Source: Plantago ovata (Eukaryota; Streptophyta; Magnoliopsida; Lamiales; Plantaginaceae). From it: a DNA stretch of 64,000 nt. Position numbers and translations under genes: made by a program. Under the pieces are notes generated by a model. That model was not told where the DNA came from, made no database searches, and worked only from the letters and a program-made list of their open reading frames with translations. Location: NCBI GenBank assembly GCA_028274465.1, contig CM051456.1:78478753-78542752 (forward strand), in the 5' to 3' direction. Shown one piece after another: positions 23,577-35,509 of this stretch (within the stretch, counting starts at the first letter, position 1; each line of letters opens with the position of its first letter).

Positions 23577-23882
23577 TGGAGTAGACCGAATAATGATGTT
23601 TCTTGTATGGCCATCAAGACGAAATCTTTTGGCTTCATTAGAAGTCCATTCCTCTCTTGTTTTTGGCACAATTGTGTCGACTGGGTCACCAGAAACGGTG
23701 TCTTTTCCAGCAGGGTCCTTTGTGGTGTGAGGAAAGCTTCTCTCAACCTTAGTGATTTTGAGTGGACCATCATTAATGACAGTAACCATTTCATCACTAA
23801 TGGCTTCTAGATGTAACATCATGTTGTTTCGCCATTTCTCATAGTTTTCCAACTTCAGCAAGGGAGCATCTCCCAGAGACAT
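23577..23882 (-). pseudogene. Copy A gag, N-terminal portion
   Basis: Begins at ATG 23882 (MSLGDAPLLKLENYEKWRNNM) and encodes about 100 residues nearly identical to the start of copy F Gag, up to DGHTRNIIIRST. There Copia-B with its TGGAG duplication cuts the frame. The remainder is at 11063 and below. The N-terminal WRNNMMLHLEAI segment is typical of copia Gag. Confidence 0.88.
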
Positions 23883-23980
23883 CCTGTCAGCAAACAACTA
23901 CCAAACTGATCAAGTGAAAGTGATTTACGGAAAGCACCTAAGGGGATCTAGGTTCAGTGCTGAAGGTTAAAGAACCTCCA

Positions 23981-23992
23981 GCCCTGATACCA
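23981..23992 (-). promoter_or_regulatory. Primer-binding site of copy A
   Basis: Minus strand TGGTATCAGGGC, two bases from the LTR end. It is one mismatch from the usual plant copia site complementary to initiator Met tRNA (TGGTATCAGAGC). Confidence 0.85.
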
Positions 23993-23994
23993 CT

Positions 23995-25495
23995 TGTTGG
24001 TCCCTTTAAACAACAAGTAAAGACTATAGGGGGTGAATAGTCTTTAAAACTTTGTTTGTGTCTAAAAACTTTCTCAGCAAGTACTTATTACTTTTCATTA
24101 ATGAATTTGCTAGTACTTAACTTTCTCAACAAAGACTTATTACTTTTAATGATGAGTTTGCTGATACTTTAAATTCAGAATGCAGAAGTCTTGTACAATA
24201 AGTCCTTTGTCAGAAACCAGTTTCAGCAAGTAAACAAATAAAACAGTGTAAACAAAACAACTTGCCGAAGGTAAATTGCAGTAAAGTAAATCACATAAAC
24301 ACTTTTATAGTGGTATCTGAGGGTATCTTAATCCCTCAACTAATCCACTTTTTTCTTTCTAGGACTGAATTCACTATGTCAGATGATGATTTTCCTTACA
24401 ACACCTAAACAAAAGAATTCCCAGAAACTAAAGCACTCTTGCTTTGTTTCCAACCTAACTAGAGAACTGTAACCTTGTTCTCCACCAAACTTGGGATACT
24501 TAATCAGCAAAACTATGCATGTAGTTCCCCTTGACAAACACACCTTAGAGGTGATTTTTATCAGTTAGAGATGTTTGGGATGAGATTACTAAAATTAACT
24601 TTTCAGTTAACACAAGTAATCTGAGAAACTCAACTTGACAATACTTTGCAGTAAGCAAGTATATTGTTTCTTGGTGTCAAGACTTGTTCTTGTTCAGAGG
24701 AAAGAACACTTAACTAATTTCTTAGCTTTGGTATTCTACTTCTTCACAAGTAGCTTTGGTTTCAAGTTTAAGTCTTGGAACGGATCAATAGGTAGTTTAA
24801 GAGTAGAGAAGGTTTGAGTGTTTAAGCACAAGTGGGAGTTTGATCACGTTGTTGACACACCCTTCTACTCAGCCTAAGGCCTTGTATTTATAGTGTCTCA
24901 AGGGAGTCGTTTGAATTTCAAATCCTAAGGCTTGTACATCAAGATGTCACTATCTTGCTGTAAGATCACTATCAGCAGCGTCTTCTTTTGTCTTCAAGTC
25001 TTCAGGTCTTCAGAACACGTGCTTTAGCATTTAATGCTCTTTGAATTTCAAATATGAACGTTGGAGCCAAAATGCAGAGTGAATCAACAAGTGAGGCAGT
25101 ATGTGTTTCCGTAAGCAAGCAGTCTCAGTTTTAGAAAGTTCAACCTACTTTGTCATATAGATTTTCACTTAAACTATCTGATTTATGAGTTACTCACTTT
25201 CTAAGAATACACATGACTTTGTAGATACCTTTCTCAGAAACTTCTAAGTCTTCGGTCTTCTTGTCTTCAACTTTCTGAGTGGTTCTAGGTTTTCAATAGT
25301 TTGTTTTTGCAAACAAAGTACATCATCAGCAAACATAAGAACCTAACTAGTACCTACACTAAGTCTTTCAGCAAACGTTCCTCTTTTACAATGTCCTTTA
25401 AATTCTAAATTCCTATGGACCTTAGGAGTACTAGTTACTGGACTTTACTTAATTTAGCATGGTTAATTGCTCATCAAAATTACAAGTTTCCTAAC
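23995..25495 (-). repeat. Copy A 5' LTR (about 1,500 bp)
   Basis: Homologous to the LTRs at 37398-38971 and 61152-62527: plus strand starts TGTTGGTCCCTTTAAACAAC and ends AAGTTTCCTAAC. The terminal A is missing. Minus-strand TATAAATA lies at 24892-24885. No duplication can be tested because the other end of the element is lost. Confidence 0.85.
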
Positions 25496-25719
25496 CTCCC
25501 TTATGTTTGATCGAGACTTTGATTTGCACTGTGTAGTCTTTAATTGTCTTGGAGTATGACAATCTGAATGTTCAAAAAGTTTTCTTTATTTTATTCTTTG
25601 AAATTTCGCGTTGGAAAGCTATTCTAGCTTGCTTCTTTTAATTTCGAGCCATCAAATTAAGGGCAATGAATAGTTCATCTTATTTCTAGATGAGTTACCC
25701 CTTGAAAAATCTGAGGATC
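25496..25719. other. Unassigned spacer
   Basis: Flank of copy A. AT-rich, with no ORF and no repeat that I recognise, leading into the tandem array. Confidence 0.5.
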
Positions 25720-26290
25720 TCAATTGAGGGTAAAGGCCTCAATTTTTATTCGTGGGTAAAGAATTGAGACCTCAACTTTTATTTTAGTTGGTGTGTAAGG
25801 ATTTGAGGACCTCAACTAGGGAGCAATACCTTAACTTTATTGGAGAATAAGATTTGAGGACCTTAACTAGGGAGCAAGGCCTCAACTTTATTGGTGAGTA
25901 AGATTTGAGGACCTTAACTAGGGAGCAAGGCCTCAACTTTTGTCTTTGTTGGTGAGTAACATTTGAGGACCTCCACTAGGGAGCAAGACCTAAACTTTTG
26001 TTTTTATTGGTGAGTAATGATTTGAGGACCTCAGCTTAAGAGCAAGGCCTCAACTTTATTGGTGAGTAAAGATTTGAGTACCTTAACTAAAGAGCAAGGC
26101 TTCAACTTTTGTTCATTAGTAGGGATTTGAGGACCTTAACTAAAGAGTAAGGCCTCAACTTTTTGTTCATGAGTAGGGATCTGAGGACCTTAACTAAAGA
26201 GTAAGGCCTCACTTTTTGTTCATGAGTGGGGATTTGAGGACCTTAACTAAAAAGCAATGCCTCAACTTTTTGTTCATGAGTAGGCCCTAA
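25720..26290. repeat. Tandem array 1, unit about 51-60 bp
   Basis: About ten units of the type GATTTGAGGACCTTAACT, then AGGGAGCAAGGCCTCAACTTT and a variable spacer with GTGAGTA. Starts at 25801, 25852, 25903, 25961 and 26020 show 51- to 59-bp spacing. Units are diverged, so it is an old array. No coding potential. Confidence 0.85.
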
Positions 26291-26309
26291 CAAATGGATT
26301 TGTTTTTAT

Positions 26310-26890
26310 AAGGGAATATTTTAGTCCCTTGAATTGATTTCAAGCCTCGAAATTGTGAGGAGGATTTAAAAAATTAGCTTGGTTTTATAAGGGAATTTTC
26401 TAGTCCCTTGCATTTGTTTCAGGCCTTGAAACTGTAAGCAAGCGTTGAAAAATGTACTTGGTTAAGTAAGAGAACTTTTTGGAGTCCCTTTGTATTCTTT
26501 GAGGCCTTGTAATTGTAAGCAAGCCTTGAAAAATGAACTTGGTTACGTAAGGGAATTTTTCGGGTCTCTTGAAAGTTATTTCAGGCCTTGAAAGTGTAAG
26601 CAAGCCTTGAAAAATATACTTAGTTACGTAAGTGAACTTTTTGGAGTCCCTTTGAATTGTTTGAGGCCTTGTAATTGTAAGCAAGCCTTGAAAAATAAAC
26701 TTGGTTAGGTAAGGAAATTTTTTGTGTCCCTTGAAAGTGTAAGCGAGCCTCGAAAAATAGACATGGTTACGTAAGGTAATTTTTTGGGTCCCTTGAAAGT
26801 TGTTTCGGCCTTTCAGGCCTTGAAAGAGGAACTTGGTTATGTAAGGGAATTTTTGGAGTCCCTTTGAAGCGTTTCAAGCCCTGAAATTGA
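26310..26890. repeat. Tandem array 2, unit about 81 bp
   Basis: Units carry GTAAGCAAGCCTTGAAAAAT (26434, 26515, 26595, 26677, 26739), a GGGAATTTTTxGGGTCCCTT block and GGCCTTG. The usual spacing is 80-82 bp, with one shortened unit. It abuts array 1 and shares only the word GGCCTTGAA-like with it. The 94-codon minus frame here is an artefact of the repeat. Confidence 0.85.
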
Positions 26891-27077
26891 AAGCTAATAT
26901 ATATATATTTGACATGTTCTGGTAATTTCGGTCTACACCTATTATTGCCAGTTTTAAACTGAACCGAACAGGAAACCGGTATCTTCAAGATATACGATCT
27001 GAAAATCGATTCGGAATTTAATCCGGTTCAGGTCCATTTTTCGATTTGGACCAGATTGTGAACACCCGTACCCATGG
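26891..27077. other. Spacer with possible MITE remnant
   Basis: Contains GAACCGAACAGGAAACCGG and GATTTGGACC words and ends GTGAACACCCGTACCCATGG, resembling a hAT MITE end interrupted by the gypsy element. Weak evidence. Confidence 0.3.
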
Positions 27078-28998
27078 TGTAAAACCCCAGAACTTTATTT
27101 TACTTATTTAATACTTTATTTATTAAAAAAAGGTATTATTGAGTAGAATATTAAAAAAAATGGGTTTAATAAGTCAATTATGAAAAGGAGTAGGAATTAA
27201 CTAAATTCCTTATTTAGACTTTTCTAACTTATTATATATATTTCTTCAGATACGATCAACAACGCAAAAGAAAGTTAGGTTTCGTCTATTTCTCTCCTGA
27301 GCGTCGTTCTCATAATATCCGGTAAGAGCTCTTGTTTTTCTTTCTGTTTTGTTCAGTCTGTGTAATGCCCCGCATCCCACATCGGTTAAGAGTGAATGGA
27401 ATAAATGGTATATATGTTAGACCACCACTCTCACATGGTATGAGGCCTTTTGGGTGATTCCAAAAGCAAATCCGTGCGGGCACATGCCCAAAGCGGACAA
27501 TATCATACTGTGGAGACGTGTGTGGGTCCGTCCAGAAGTAACCACACCGGCCGGATTGGTCGGGCGTTACAGTCTGTCACTGAGATTCTTTATTCATTGG
27601 TCATCTTTTGGTTTTGCTCAGATTCCCTTTGACTCGTACTACTGTTTTACTCACCGTTCTGCTCGTCCAGCAAACCAAGGTTTGTCTATTTGTATTTATT
27701 TCCGTCCACTATTGGTGAATTTTATTATCTCTCCTCCAATTGTTACTTTTTCCAAGACCATTATCATCATCGATTTTGTCCAGTAGTGTTTTGGCTTTGG
27801 TAAATTGCGCATGTATTTGTGAAGTAAGGGTCCAAGTCAGGGACTAGTTTGTGCAATTTACCATATTTTCATTCTTCAATTCAATTCCCGGAAGCTACAC
27901 TTGTATTTTGTACTTTTGCAATGTTGTTGTCATGATGACATAAGAGAGAACTAAGTCTTGTCCCCCTTATTTAATTGTTTTGGTCTGTTTCGATTCAGCC
28001 GCTAGTGTAGTTTTTGCGTAGTAATTATACTACTCTGTTTTGTTAGGTACTTAGACCAAGTTAGCAGCTTAGTGATTTTTGGAACTTACGGTTTAATTTG
28101 AGGTAAGGGGATATTCTGATACCAATGCTTGTATTTTCAGTACTATTATTATCTATAAAAAGTATGATTTAATGTATATTCAAGTTTTGTGAATAATTTT
28201 TATAAAAACTATTATATCAAGTTACGGGGCTTGATATTGTAGAAAAATAAGGATCAAGTGTGTTATCCAAAGTAAATATTTTGAAATTGTGCATGTGATG
28301 AATGTAAACCGTTTTTATCTAGTGCATGGACTAATGTTATCTTTGAGCTCCAGATGTGCCTGTGAACCGTTCTGTACCCTTCAGAGAATTTTGTCGTGCT
28401 ATGCCTTTCTGTTATGCCCTTTGGTAGGGTACTTTGTTTTTGTTCTGTTATGTAAAGCCGACCTCTGTGCCACCGGACTTATACTAGTGGCCATAGGTAC
28501 ATGCCTGTTGAGCCGAAATGTTTCATTACGTTTTCCATGCACCTTTTGTTATGTATGATATTGTGGAATGCATATATATGTATGATGTTTTTGAAGCATT
28601 ACTTTATCCGGGTGGAGGTGTCAGGATATTCTCTTATTGAGTTTCTAGCTCACCCCTTACTCTTTTTTTTTTACAGAGGTTCAGCAGGGTGAGCAGAGTT
28701 AGAGTTTGCTTTGGAGTTTTCGAGTTTTTGTTATTTATAGGATTTCCTTTCATGTTCAGACCTGGTTTCTTAGTTCTTTTTGAGCTAGAGACTTGGAGCT
28801 AGTTTTGCAGACCGTTTGTTTTGGGATTTAGTTTGCTCTGATATTTACTCTTGGACACAGTTTCTTTTAAAAGTTTACGTTTTTGCAAAGTATGTTATGT
28901 TTTATGATTATGCTATCGTTTAGACTTCGTGTTGGCGTAAGACCATCTTACGATACACGGTCGCGTCTTTTGAAAATCTTTTAAAAATCGTATTTTGC
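27078..28998 (+). repeat. Gypsy-E 5' LTR (with inserted solo LTR; end deleted)
   Basis: Parallel to 33669-35395. It contains a 211-bp solo LTR at 27361-27571. The last about 20 bp of the LTR, ending GGGGCGTGACA in the 3' copy, and the first bases of the primer site are deleted here. TATATATA at 27233-27240 is a possible TATA box. Confidence 0.85.
27361..27571. mobile_element. Small solo LTR (TRIM-like), 211 bp
   Basis: Starts TGTAATGCCCCGCATCCCAC and ends GTCGGGCGTTACA, with the target duplication GTCTG (27356-27360, 27572-27576). It is absent from the matching place in the 3' LTR, so it arrived after Gypsy-E. It contains AAAGCGGACAATATC, a word I associate with small plant LTR families. Confidence 0.8.
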
Positions 28999-29000
28999 TT

Positions 29001-29009
29001 TATCAGAGC
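29001..29009 (+). promoter_or_regulatory. Residual primer-binding site of Gypsy-E
   Basis: TATCAGAGC remains of the usual TGGTATCAGAGC. The first three bases and the LTR end are lost to a small deletion. Confidence 0.65.
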
Positions 29010-29145
29010 GAGGTTTGAATCTTTTGGGTGTCTAGACCTCCTTAGGACTTGATCTTGAAAGTTTAGTTTAGGAGTTTGCCTTTGTTTTGCTAGGACCTTT
29101 GCGTTTCGTTCTTACTCTTTTGGTTAACTCTGCAACAGTGCGAAA

Positions 29146-30396
29146 ATGGTTGGTCGTAAAAATAAAATCAGAGGTGGAGGCAATGTAGTCCCAAGTGCTA
29201 GTCGCCCTAGAGTTGAACAGGGGGAACCGGAAACGATTTATCAGCCTCCATCACCACCTCCGCGGGGGGATGCTGTTGCTAGGGTACTGAATGCAGTGGC
29301 AACCTTGTTGGAGCAGCAGTACCAGTTCTTGGCACCGAGACAGTCCTCAGTTTCCTGCTTTGAGAGGTTCCAGAGGACTCACTATCCGGAGTTTGAGGGT
29401 GGTTCGGATCCACTTAAGGCTGAAAAATGGATCACATGAATTGAGGAGAGGCTTCGGGCATTGGAGTTTCCAGAGGAAGTGTGGTTGAGGGTCATTGTCC
29501 CTCATTTAGATGGGACTGCTAAGTTCTGGTGGGATGCGACGAAGATTACCCAGGAGAGTGTCACCAACCCGGTGACTTGGGTGCGCTTCAAAGAACTTTT
29601 TCTTCAGCAGTACTTTCCCGAGTCCACAAAGTTAGAGTTGCAGCTGCAGTTTCTTAACATGAAAGGGGGGGATATGAGTGTTTTGGATTTGGTAGATAAG
29701 TTCCATGAGTTGGGACGTTTCTCCCCAGCTCACATGGCGTCCGAGAGCAGCAAAGTCACTTTATTCTGCAATTGATTGAGGGAGGATAATCGTATGAGTG
29801 TGGTCCCTCACATGGATAAGTTGCTAGTTGATGCGGTGGAGTGTGCAAAGGTTGTGGAGAGGGCACTGCCAAAGAATCTACCACCGAAGAGAGATTTGAA
29901 GAGGCCGCATGATCAATTTCGTAGAGGCAACAACTCAGGTGGCAACAAAGTGGCTAAAGGAGATGGGGCTCGTTTTGTATCGAAGTTTTGTCAGAACTGT
30001 CAGAGGAATCATCCTGGGGAGTGTCGCTGGAAGACATGTGGTTGCTTTTGTTGCGGTGATACACGTCACCAGATTAGGGACTGCCCAAAAAATGACCAAG
30101 GGCCGCAGTCTGCAGTAGCACCTGGTGGTCGAGCACCGAACAAAAGGAAGAGCAATGGAAGGGTTTTCACAATCACCCGAGGTGATGCTAATGCTAATGC
30201 AGACGTTGTTACAGGTACCCTTTCAGTTAATTCTGTCGATGCCTATGTGTTATTTGACTCTGGTGCTTCTCATTCGTTTATCTCCAGAAAGTTTGTCCTG
30301 TCAAATAACTTTTTGCTTTCTAAACTTGTGGATTCTATGCTTGTAACTACTCCTGTGAAAAAGAATGTCGTATGTGATGACTATTTTAAAGAGTGA
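29146..30396 (+). pseudogene. Gypsy-E gag and protease
   Basis: ATG 29146 (MVGRKNKIRGG) begins a Ty3 Gag: FERFQRTHYPEFEGGSDPLKAEKW, then LRALEFPEEVWLRVIVPHLDGTAKFWWD and VTWVRFKELFLQQYFPES (retrotransposon gag domain, residues about 80-200). A CCHC knuckle CGCFCCGDTRHQIRDC lies at about 30037-30084. The aspartic protease YVLFDSGASHSFIS (DSGA active site) is at about 30243-30284. In-frame TGA stops occur at 29437, 29773 and 30394, the first apparently replacing a Trp. No frameshift is needed to read the domains, so decay is by point mutation. Confidence 0.9.
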
Positions 30397-33300
30397 ATAG
30401 TTCGCATATGCGAGCAAGATTTTAGTGTCGATTTAGTAGTACCCGATATGTTAGACTTTGATGTAATTCTGGAGATGGACTGGTTGTCGAATTACCATGC
30501 CAAGATAGATTGTTTCGAGAAGAGGATCTATTTTCAAGTTCCAGGACAGCTGGAAGCAATGTTCCAGGGAGATGTGTCTACTCAAAAGTCTTGTGTGCTA
30601 ATAATTTCAGTTGTGCAAGCTCGAAAAGCTTTGACACAGGGTTGTACCGGCTATACAGCTTGTGCAATTGATTCCCGAAAGAAAAACTTAGAGATTGATG
30701 ATATCCCGATCATTCAAGAGTATCCTGATGTGTTCCCCGAAGATTTACCGGGTGTACCCCCGAATAGAAATATTGAGTTTGAGATTAAACTTACCCCGGG
30801 TACTGAACTGATTTCGAAGTCACCGTATAGAATGGCACCAACAGAGTTGCGAGAACTTAAAGTCCAACTTCAGGAGTTACACGAGAAGGGTTTTATCCGA
30901 CAGAGTGTATCTCCTTGGGGAGCTCCGGTGTTGTTTGTGAAGAAGAAGGATGGAAGTATGCGCCTTGTATCGACTATCGAGAGCTAAACAAAGTTACCAT
31001 GAAGAATAGGTATCCTCTTCTGAGGATAGATGATCTGTTTAACCAGTTGCGTGGTGCTAAGGTTTTCTCGAAGATCGACTTGAGATCAGGCTACCATCAG
31101 TTGAAGAATAAGGCTGGAGATGTGCCTAAGTCAGGTTTTCGCACCAGGTATGGCCACTATGAATTCGTTTTTATGCCTTTTGGTCTAACCAATGCTCCTG
31201 CAGCGTTTATGGACTTGATGAATACGGTGCTCAAGCAGTACTTAGACTAGTTTGTGGGGATCTTTATCGATAACATTTTGATTTATTCGAAGAGTGAGGA
31301 AGAGCTTGCACAACACTTGAGGTTGGTAATGGAAAGACTGAGAGAAGAGCAGTTGTTTGCGAAATTCCATAAGTGTGAGTTCTGGTTGGATAGTGTTGCA
31401 TTTCTAGGCCATGTCGTATCTAGTGAAGGAATTTCTGTTGATCCATCTAAGGTGGAAGGCCGTGGCGACTTGGCCTCGTCCAACCAATGTGACTGATGTT
31501 AGGAGTTTTCTCGGTTTCGCCGGTTATTACAGGAAGTTTGTTGAAGGATTCTCCTTATTATCCTTGCCCTTGACTCGGTTGACTCATAAAGAAGTCAAGT
31601 TTGAGTGGTCTGATGAGTGCGCCAAGAGTTTCGAAGAGCTGAAGAATCGTTTGATCTCTACGCCGGTTTTGGCTTTACCTAACGAAGTCGATGATTATAT
31701 TATCTACAGTGACGCTTCGAAAAATGGTTTAGGGTGTGTCTTGTTGCAGAAGGAGAAGGTGATAGATTATGCCTCTCAACAGTTGAAGCCGTATGAACGA
31801 AATTACCCTACTAGCTCATGATTTGGAATTGGCAGCAGTGATCTTTGCCTTGAAGATATGGCGACATTATTTGTATGGTGTGCGATGTGAGATATATACT
31901 GACCATAAGAGCCTCAAGTACCTGTTTACGCAGAAAGAGTTCAACAAGAGGCAACAAAGGTGGTTAGAGCCACTCAAAGATTATGATGTGGGTATTAATT
32001 ACCATCCCGGTAAAGCTAATGTCGTCGCTGATGCACTTAGAAGAAAAGCCTCGGTGATTGCATCCTTGTTGACTACACATCGAATGATCTTGGAAGAGTT
32101 GGAGAACCTTGAAATCGAGGTGGTTAGCAATGGTCATGGGAGCATGATTGCTAGTCTGATTGCTCAGCCGATGTTGATTGATCGCATTAAAGAAGCACAA
32201 AAAGTTGATCCGAAGTTGGTTAAGATTATTGATGGTGTGGGGAAAGATTTATACCCCAAGTCTGAGATCCATGGAGACGGATCGCTGAGGTATGGAAACA
32301 AAGTATGTGTACCTTCGAATGCTGAACTGAAATAAGAGATTCTGACAGATGCTCATAAGTCTCGATTTTTGGTACATCCCAACAGCACTAAGATGTATCG
32401 AGACATGATAAAGCATTTCTGGTGGAAGGGCATGAAGCGTGATATAGCAGATTTTGTTGCAAGATGCATCACTTGTCAGCAAGTCAAGATAGAACATCAA
32501 CGAGTTGCTGGTACATTACAGAACTTGAATATTCCTGAGTGGAAGTGGGAACACATAACTATGGATTTTGTTACTGGTTTACCTCTTACACCGAGGAAGA
32601 GACATGATTCTGTATGGGTGATTGTGGATAGACTTACCAAATCAGCTTATTTCTTACCGATATAGAAAATGACACCACTGGATAAGCTAGCGAAGAAGTA
32701 TGTGAAGCATATAGTGTGCTTTCATGGAGTTCCAATGAGCATAATTTCTGACCGTGATCCAAGGTTTGCTTCTCAGTTTTGGAAGAGTCTACAGACTGCT
32801 CTCGAAACACAGTTGAAGTTTAGTACGGCTTTTCATCCGCAGACAGATGGACTGTCAGAAAGAACAATTCAGATTTTGGAGGATATGTTGAGAGCTTGTA
32901 TTATGGACTTCAAAGGAAGTTGGGGTGATAATCTGAAGTTAGTGGAGTTTGCTTACAACAATAGCTATCAAAGTAGCATTGGCATGGCACCATATAAGGC
33001 TTTATATGGTAGGAAGTGTAGATCTCCGATACATTGGGATGATATTGGTGAGAAGAGATTATTGGGTCCAGAGTTGGCTAGAATTGCCGAAGAAATGATT
33101 CCGATAATAAAGAAAAGACTCGAAGTGGCTCAAAACTGACAGAAAAGTTGGGTGGATTTTGAAAAGAAGACATTTGGAGTTTGATGTTGGTGATTCAGTT
33201 CATTTGAAAATTTCTCCATGGAAGGGTGTGATGCGATTTGGAAAGTGTGGGAAGTTGCGCCCTCGCTATATCGGACCGTTTGAAATTCTTGATAGAGTTG

Positions 33301-33626
33301 GTGAAGTAGCTTATCGGTTGACATTACCGCCGGACCTATCACGTGTGCATAATATTTTCCACGTATCATTGTTGAGGAAATATGTACCTGATCCTACTCA
33401 TGTCTTGAGTTATGAACCTCTTGAAGTTCAAGAAGATTTATCCTACGAGGAGGTTTCGGTTGGTATACTTGATCGTAAGGTGCAAGAGTTGAGACGACGT
33501 TCGATACGGTTTGTTAAGGTTCAGTGGTCAAATCACTCACCTAAGGAAGCTACTTGAGAGTTGGAGGAGGAAATGAGAAAGTCGTACACACAGTTATTCG
33601 AAAATGAAGATACATATCTTATTTAA
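30397..33626 (+). pseudogene. Gypsy-E pol: RT, RNase H, integrase, chromodomain
   Basis: RT begins at about 30760 ([55 protein letters not shown]). The catalytic FIDD is changed to FIDN at 31262-31273, destroying the second active Asp. RNase H starts [16 protein letters not shown] (about 31696) and includes [12 protein letters not shown]. The integrase has the zinc region (CITCQQVK near 32470) and the core residues in MDFVTGLP, SDRDPRF and LSERTIQ. The C-terminus (33159-33626) has GPFEILDRVGEVAYRL, HNIFHVSLLRKY and a chromodomain-like tail with RSIRFVKVQW. Frameshifts occur at about 30970 and 31450. Stops occur at 31250, 31800 and 32335, and also at 32665, 33139 and 33557. Confidence 0.9.
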
Positions 33627-33655
33627 TTCCAAGTTTCGAGGACGAAACTTATTTT

Positions 33656-33668
33656 AAGGGGGGAATGA
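33656..33668 (+). promoter_or_regulatory. Polypurine tract of Gypsy-E
   Basis: AAGGGGGGAATGA directly before the 3' LTR, preceded by TTCGAGGACGAAAC as in other chromoviruses of this group. Confidence 0.8.
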
Positions 33669-35395
33669 TGTAAAACCCCAGAACTTTATTTTACTTATTT
33701 AATACTTTATTTATTAAAAAAAGTATTATTGAGTAGAATATTAAAAAAAGTGAATTTAATAAGTCAATTATGAAAAGTAGTGGAAAATAACTAAATTACT
33801 TATTTAGACTTTTCTCACTTATAATATATATTTCTTTAGAGATCAACAACCCAGAAGAAAGCTAGGTTTCCCCTATTTCTCAGCGCCGTTCTCATAATTT
33901 CGGTAACAGCTCTTGTTTTCCTTTCTGTTCCGTTGAGTCTGTCACTGAGATTCTTTATTCATTGGTCATCTTTTAGTTTTGCTCAGATTCCCTTTGACTC
34001 GTACTACTGTTTTACTCACCGTTCTGCTCGTCCAGCAAACCAAGGTTTGTCTCTCTGAATTGTATTTATTTCCGTCCACTATTGGTGGATTTTATTATCT
34101 CTCCTCCAATTGTTACTTTGTCCTAGACCATCATCATCATCATCGATTTTCTCCAGTAGTGTTTTGGCTTCGGTAAATTGCGCATGTATTTGTGAAGTAA
34201 GGGTCAAGTCAGGGACTAGTTTGTGCAATTTACCATGTTTTCGTTCTTCAATTCAATTCCCGTGTACATAAGATACACTTGTAGTTTGTACTTTTGCAGT
34301 GTTGTTGTCATGATGACATAAGAGAGCACTAAGTATTGTCCCCTAGTTTGATTTAAATGTTTTGCTCTGTTTCGGTTCATCCGCTAGTGTAATTTTTGCA
34401 TAGTAATTATACTACTATGTTTTGTTAAGTACTTAGACCAAGTTAGCAGCTTAGTGACTTTTGGAGTTTACGGTTTAGTTTGAGGTAAGGGGATACTCTC
34501 ACACCAAAGCTTGTATTTTCAGTACTATTATTATCTATAAAATGTATGATTTATTGTATATTCAATTTTTGTGAATGATTTTGATAAAAACAATTATATC
34601 AAGTTATGGGGCTTGATGTAGTAGGAAAATAAAGATCAAATGTGTTACCCAAAGTAAATGTTTTGAAATTGTGCATGTGATGAATGTAAACCGTTATTGT
34701 CTAGTGCATGGACTAATATTATGTTTGAGCTCCAGATGTGCCTGTGAATCGTTCTGTACCCTTCGGGAAATTTTGTCGTGCTAGGCCTTTCTGTTATGCC
34801 CTTTGGTAGGGTACTTTGTTTTTGTTCTGTTATGTAAAGACGACCTCTGTGCCACCGAACTCATACTAGTGGCCAGAGGTACATGCATGTTGAGACGAAA
34901 TATTTCGTTACGTTTTCCATTCACCTTTTGTTATGTATGATATTGTGGAATGCATATATATGTATGATTTTTTTGAAGCATTACTTGATCCGGGTGGAGG
35001 TGCCAGGATATTCTCTTACTGAGTTTGTAGCTCACCCCTTACTCTTTTTTCTACAGAGGTTCAGCAGGGTGAGCAGAGTTAGAGTTTGCTTTGGAGTTTT
35101 CGAGTTTTTGTTCCATATAGAATTTCCTTTCATGTTCAGAGCTGGTTTCTTAGTTTGTTTTGAGCTAGAGACTTGTAGCTAGTTTTGCAGACCTTTTGTT
35201 TTGGGATTTAGTTTGCTCTGATATTTACTCTTGGACACAGTTTCTTTTAAAAGTTTACGTTTCCGCAAAGTATGTTATGTTTATGATTATGCTATTGTTG
35301 AGACTTCGTTTTGGCGTAAGACCATCATACGATACACGGTCGGTTGCGTCTTTTGAAAATCTTTAAAAATCGTATTCTGGTTTTGGGGCGTGACA
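33669..35395 (+). repeat. Gypsy-E 3' LTR (1,727 bp)
   Basis: Complete, TGTAAAAC...GTGACA. No solo-LTR insertion. It diverges visibly from the 5' LTR by scattered substitutions. Confidence 0.9.
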
Positions 35396-35509
35396 CATGG
35401 GGCATGGGTGTTTATTGTTCAAGATCATTAGAATCTTAGCACATTATATATCTGATTAAAAATTTAGTATGTAATAAAAAAAATATGAGTTTATGATGAT
35501 GATAAAATA
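35396..35509. other. AT-rich spacer
   Basis: Target duplication plus AT-rich DNA; nothing else recognised. Confidence 0.4.

Larger units (their letters stand above)
8067..25495 (-). mobile_element. Sirevirus-like copia element, copy A (3'-truncated, split by Copia-B)
   Basis: Minus-strand order: 5' LTR (25495-23995), primer site, gag (23882 down to 9496, interrupted by Copia-B), then the first part of pol to 8067. Gag and pol are clearly homologous to the larger copy at 37398-62527. RT, RNase H, the third ORF and the 3' LTR are absent; homology stops inside pol exactly where the MITE-like sequence begins. The gag has an internal in-frame deletion and several stops, so the copy is older than copy F. 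Confidence 0.85.
27078..35395 (+). mobile_element. Gypsy-E: Tekay-type Ty3/gypsy chromovirus, decayed
   Basis: The LTRs begin TGTAAAACCCCAG (27078, 33669) and the right one ends GGGGCGTGACA (35395). The target duplication CATGG (27073-27077, 35396-35400) is perfect. Order is gag, protease, RT, RNase H, integrase, chromodomain, then polypurine tract. Nearly every lesion is a stop of TGA/TAG type, consistent with C-to-T decay of methylated DNA. A small solo LTR has inserted into the 5' LTR. Confidence 0.92.

Noticed and set aside
26400-26684. 94-codon minus-strand frame with internal repeats
   Set aside because: It is simply the about 81-bp tandem array read in an open frame (81 is a multiple of three).
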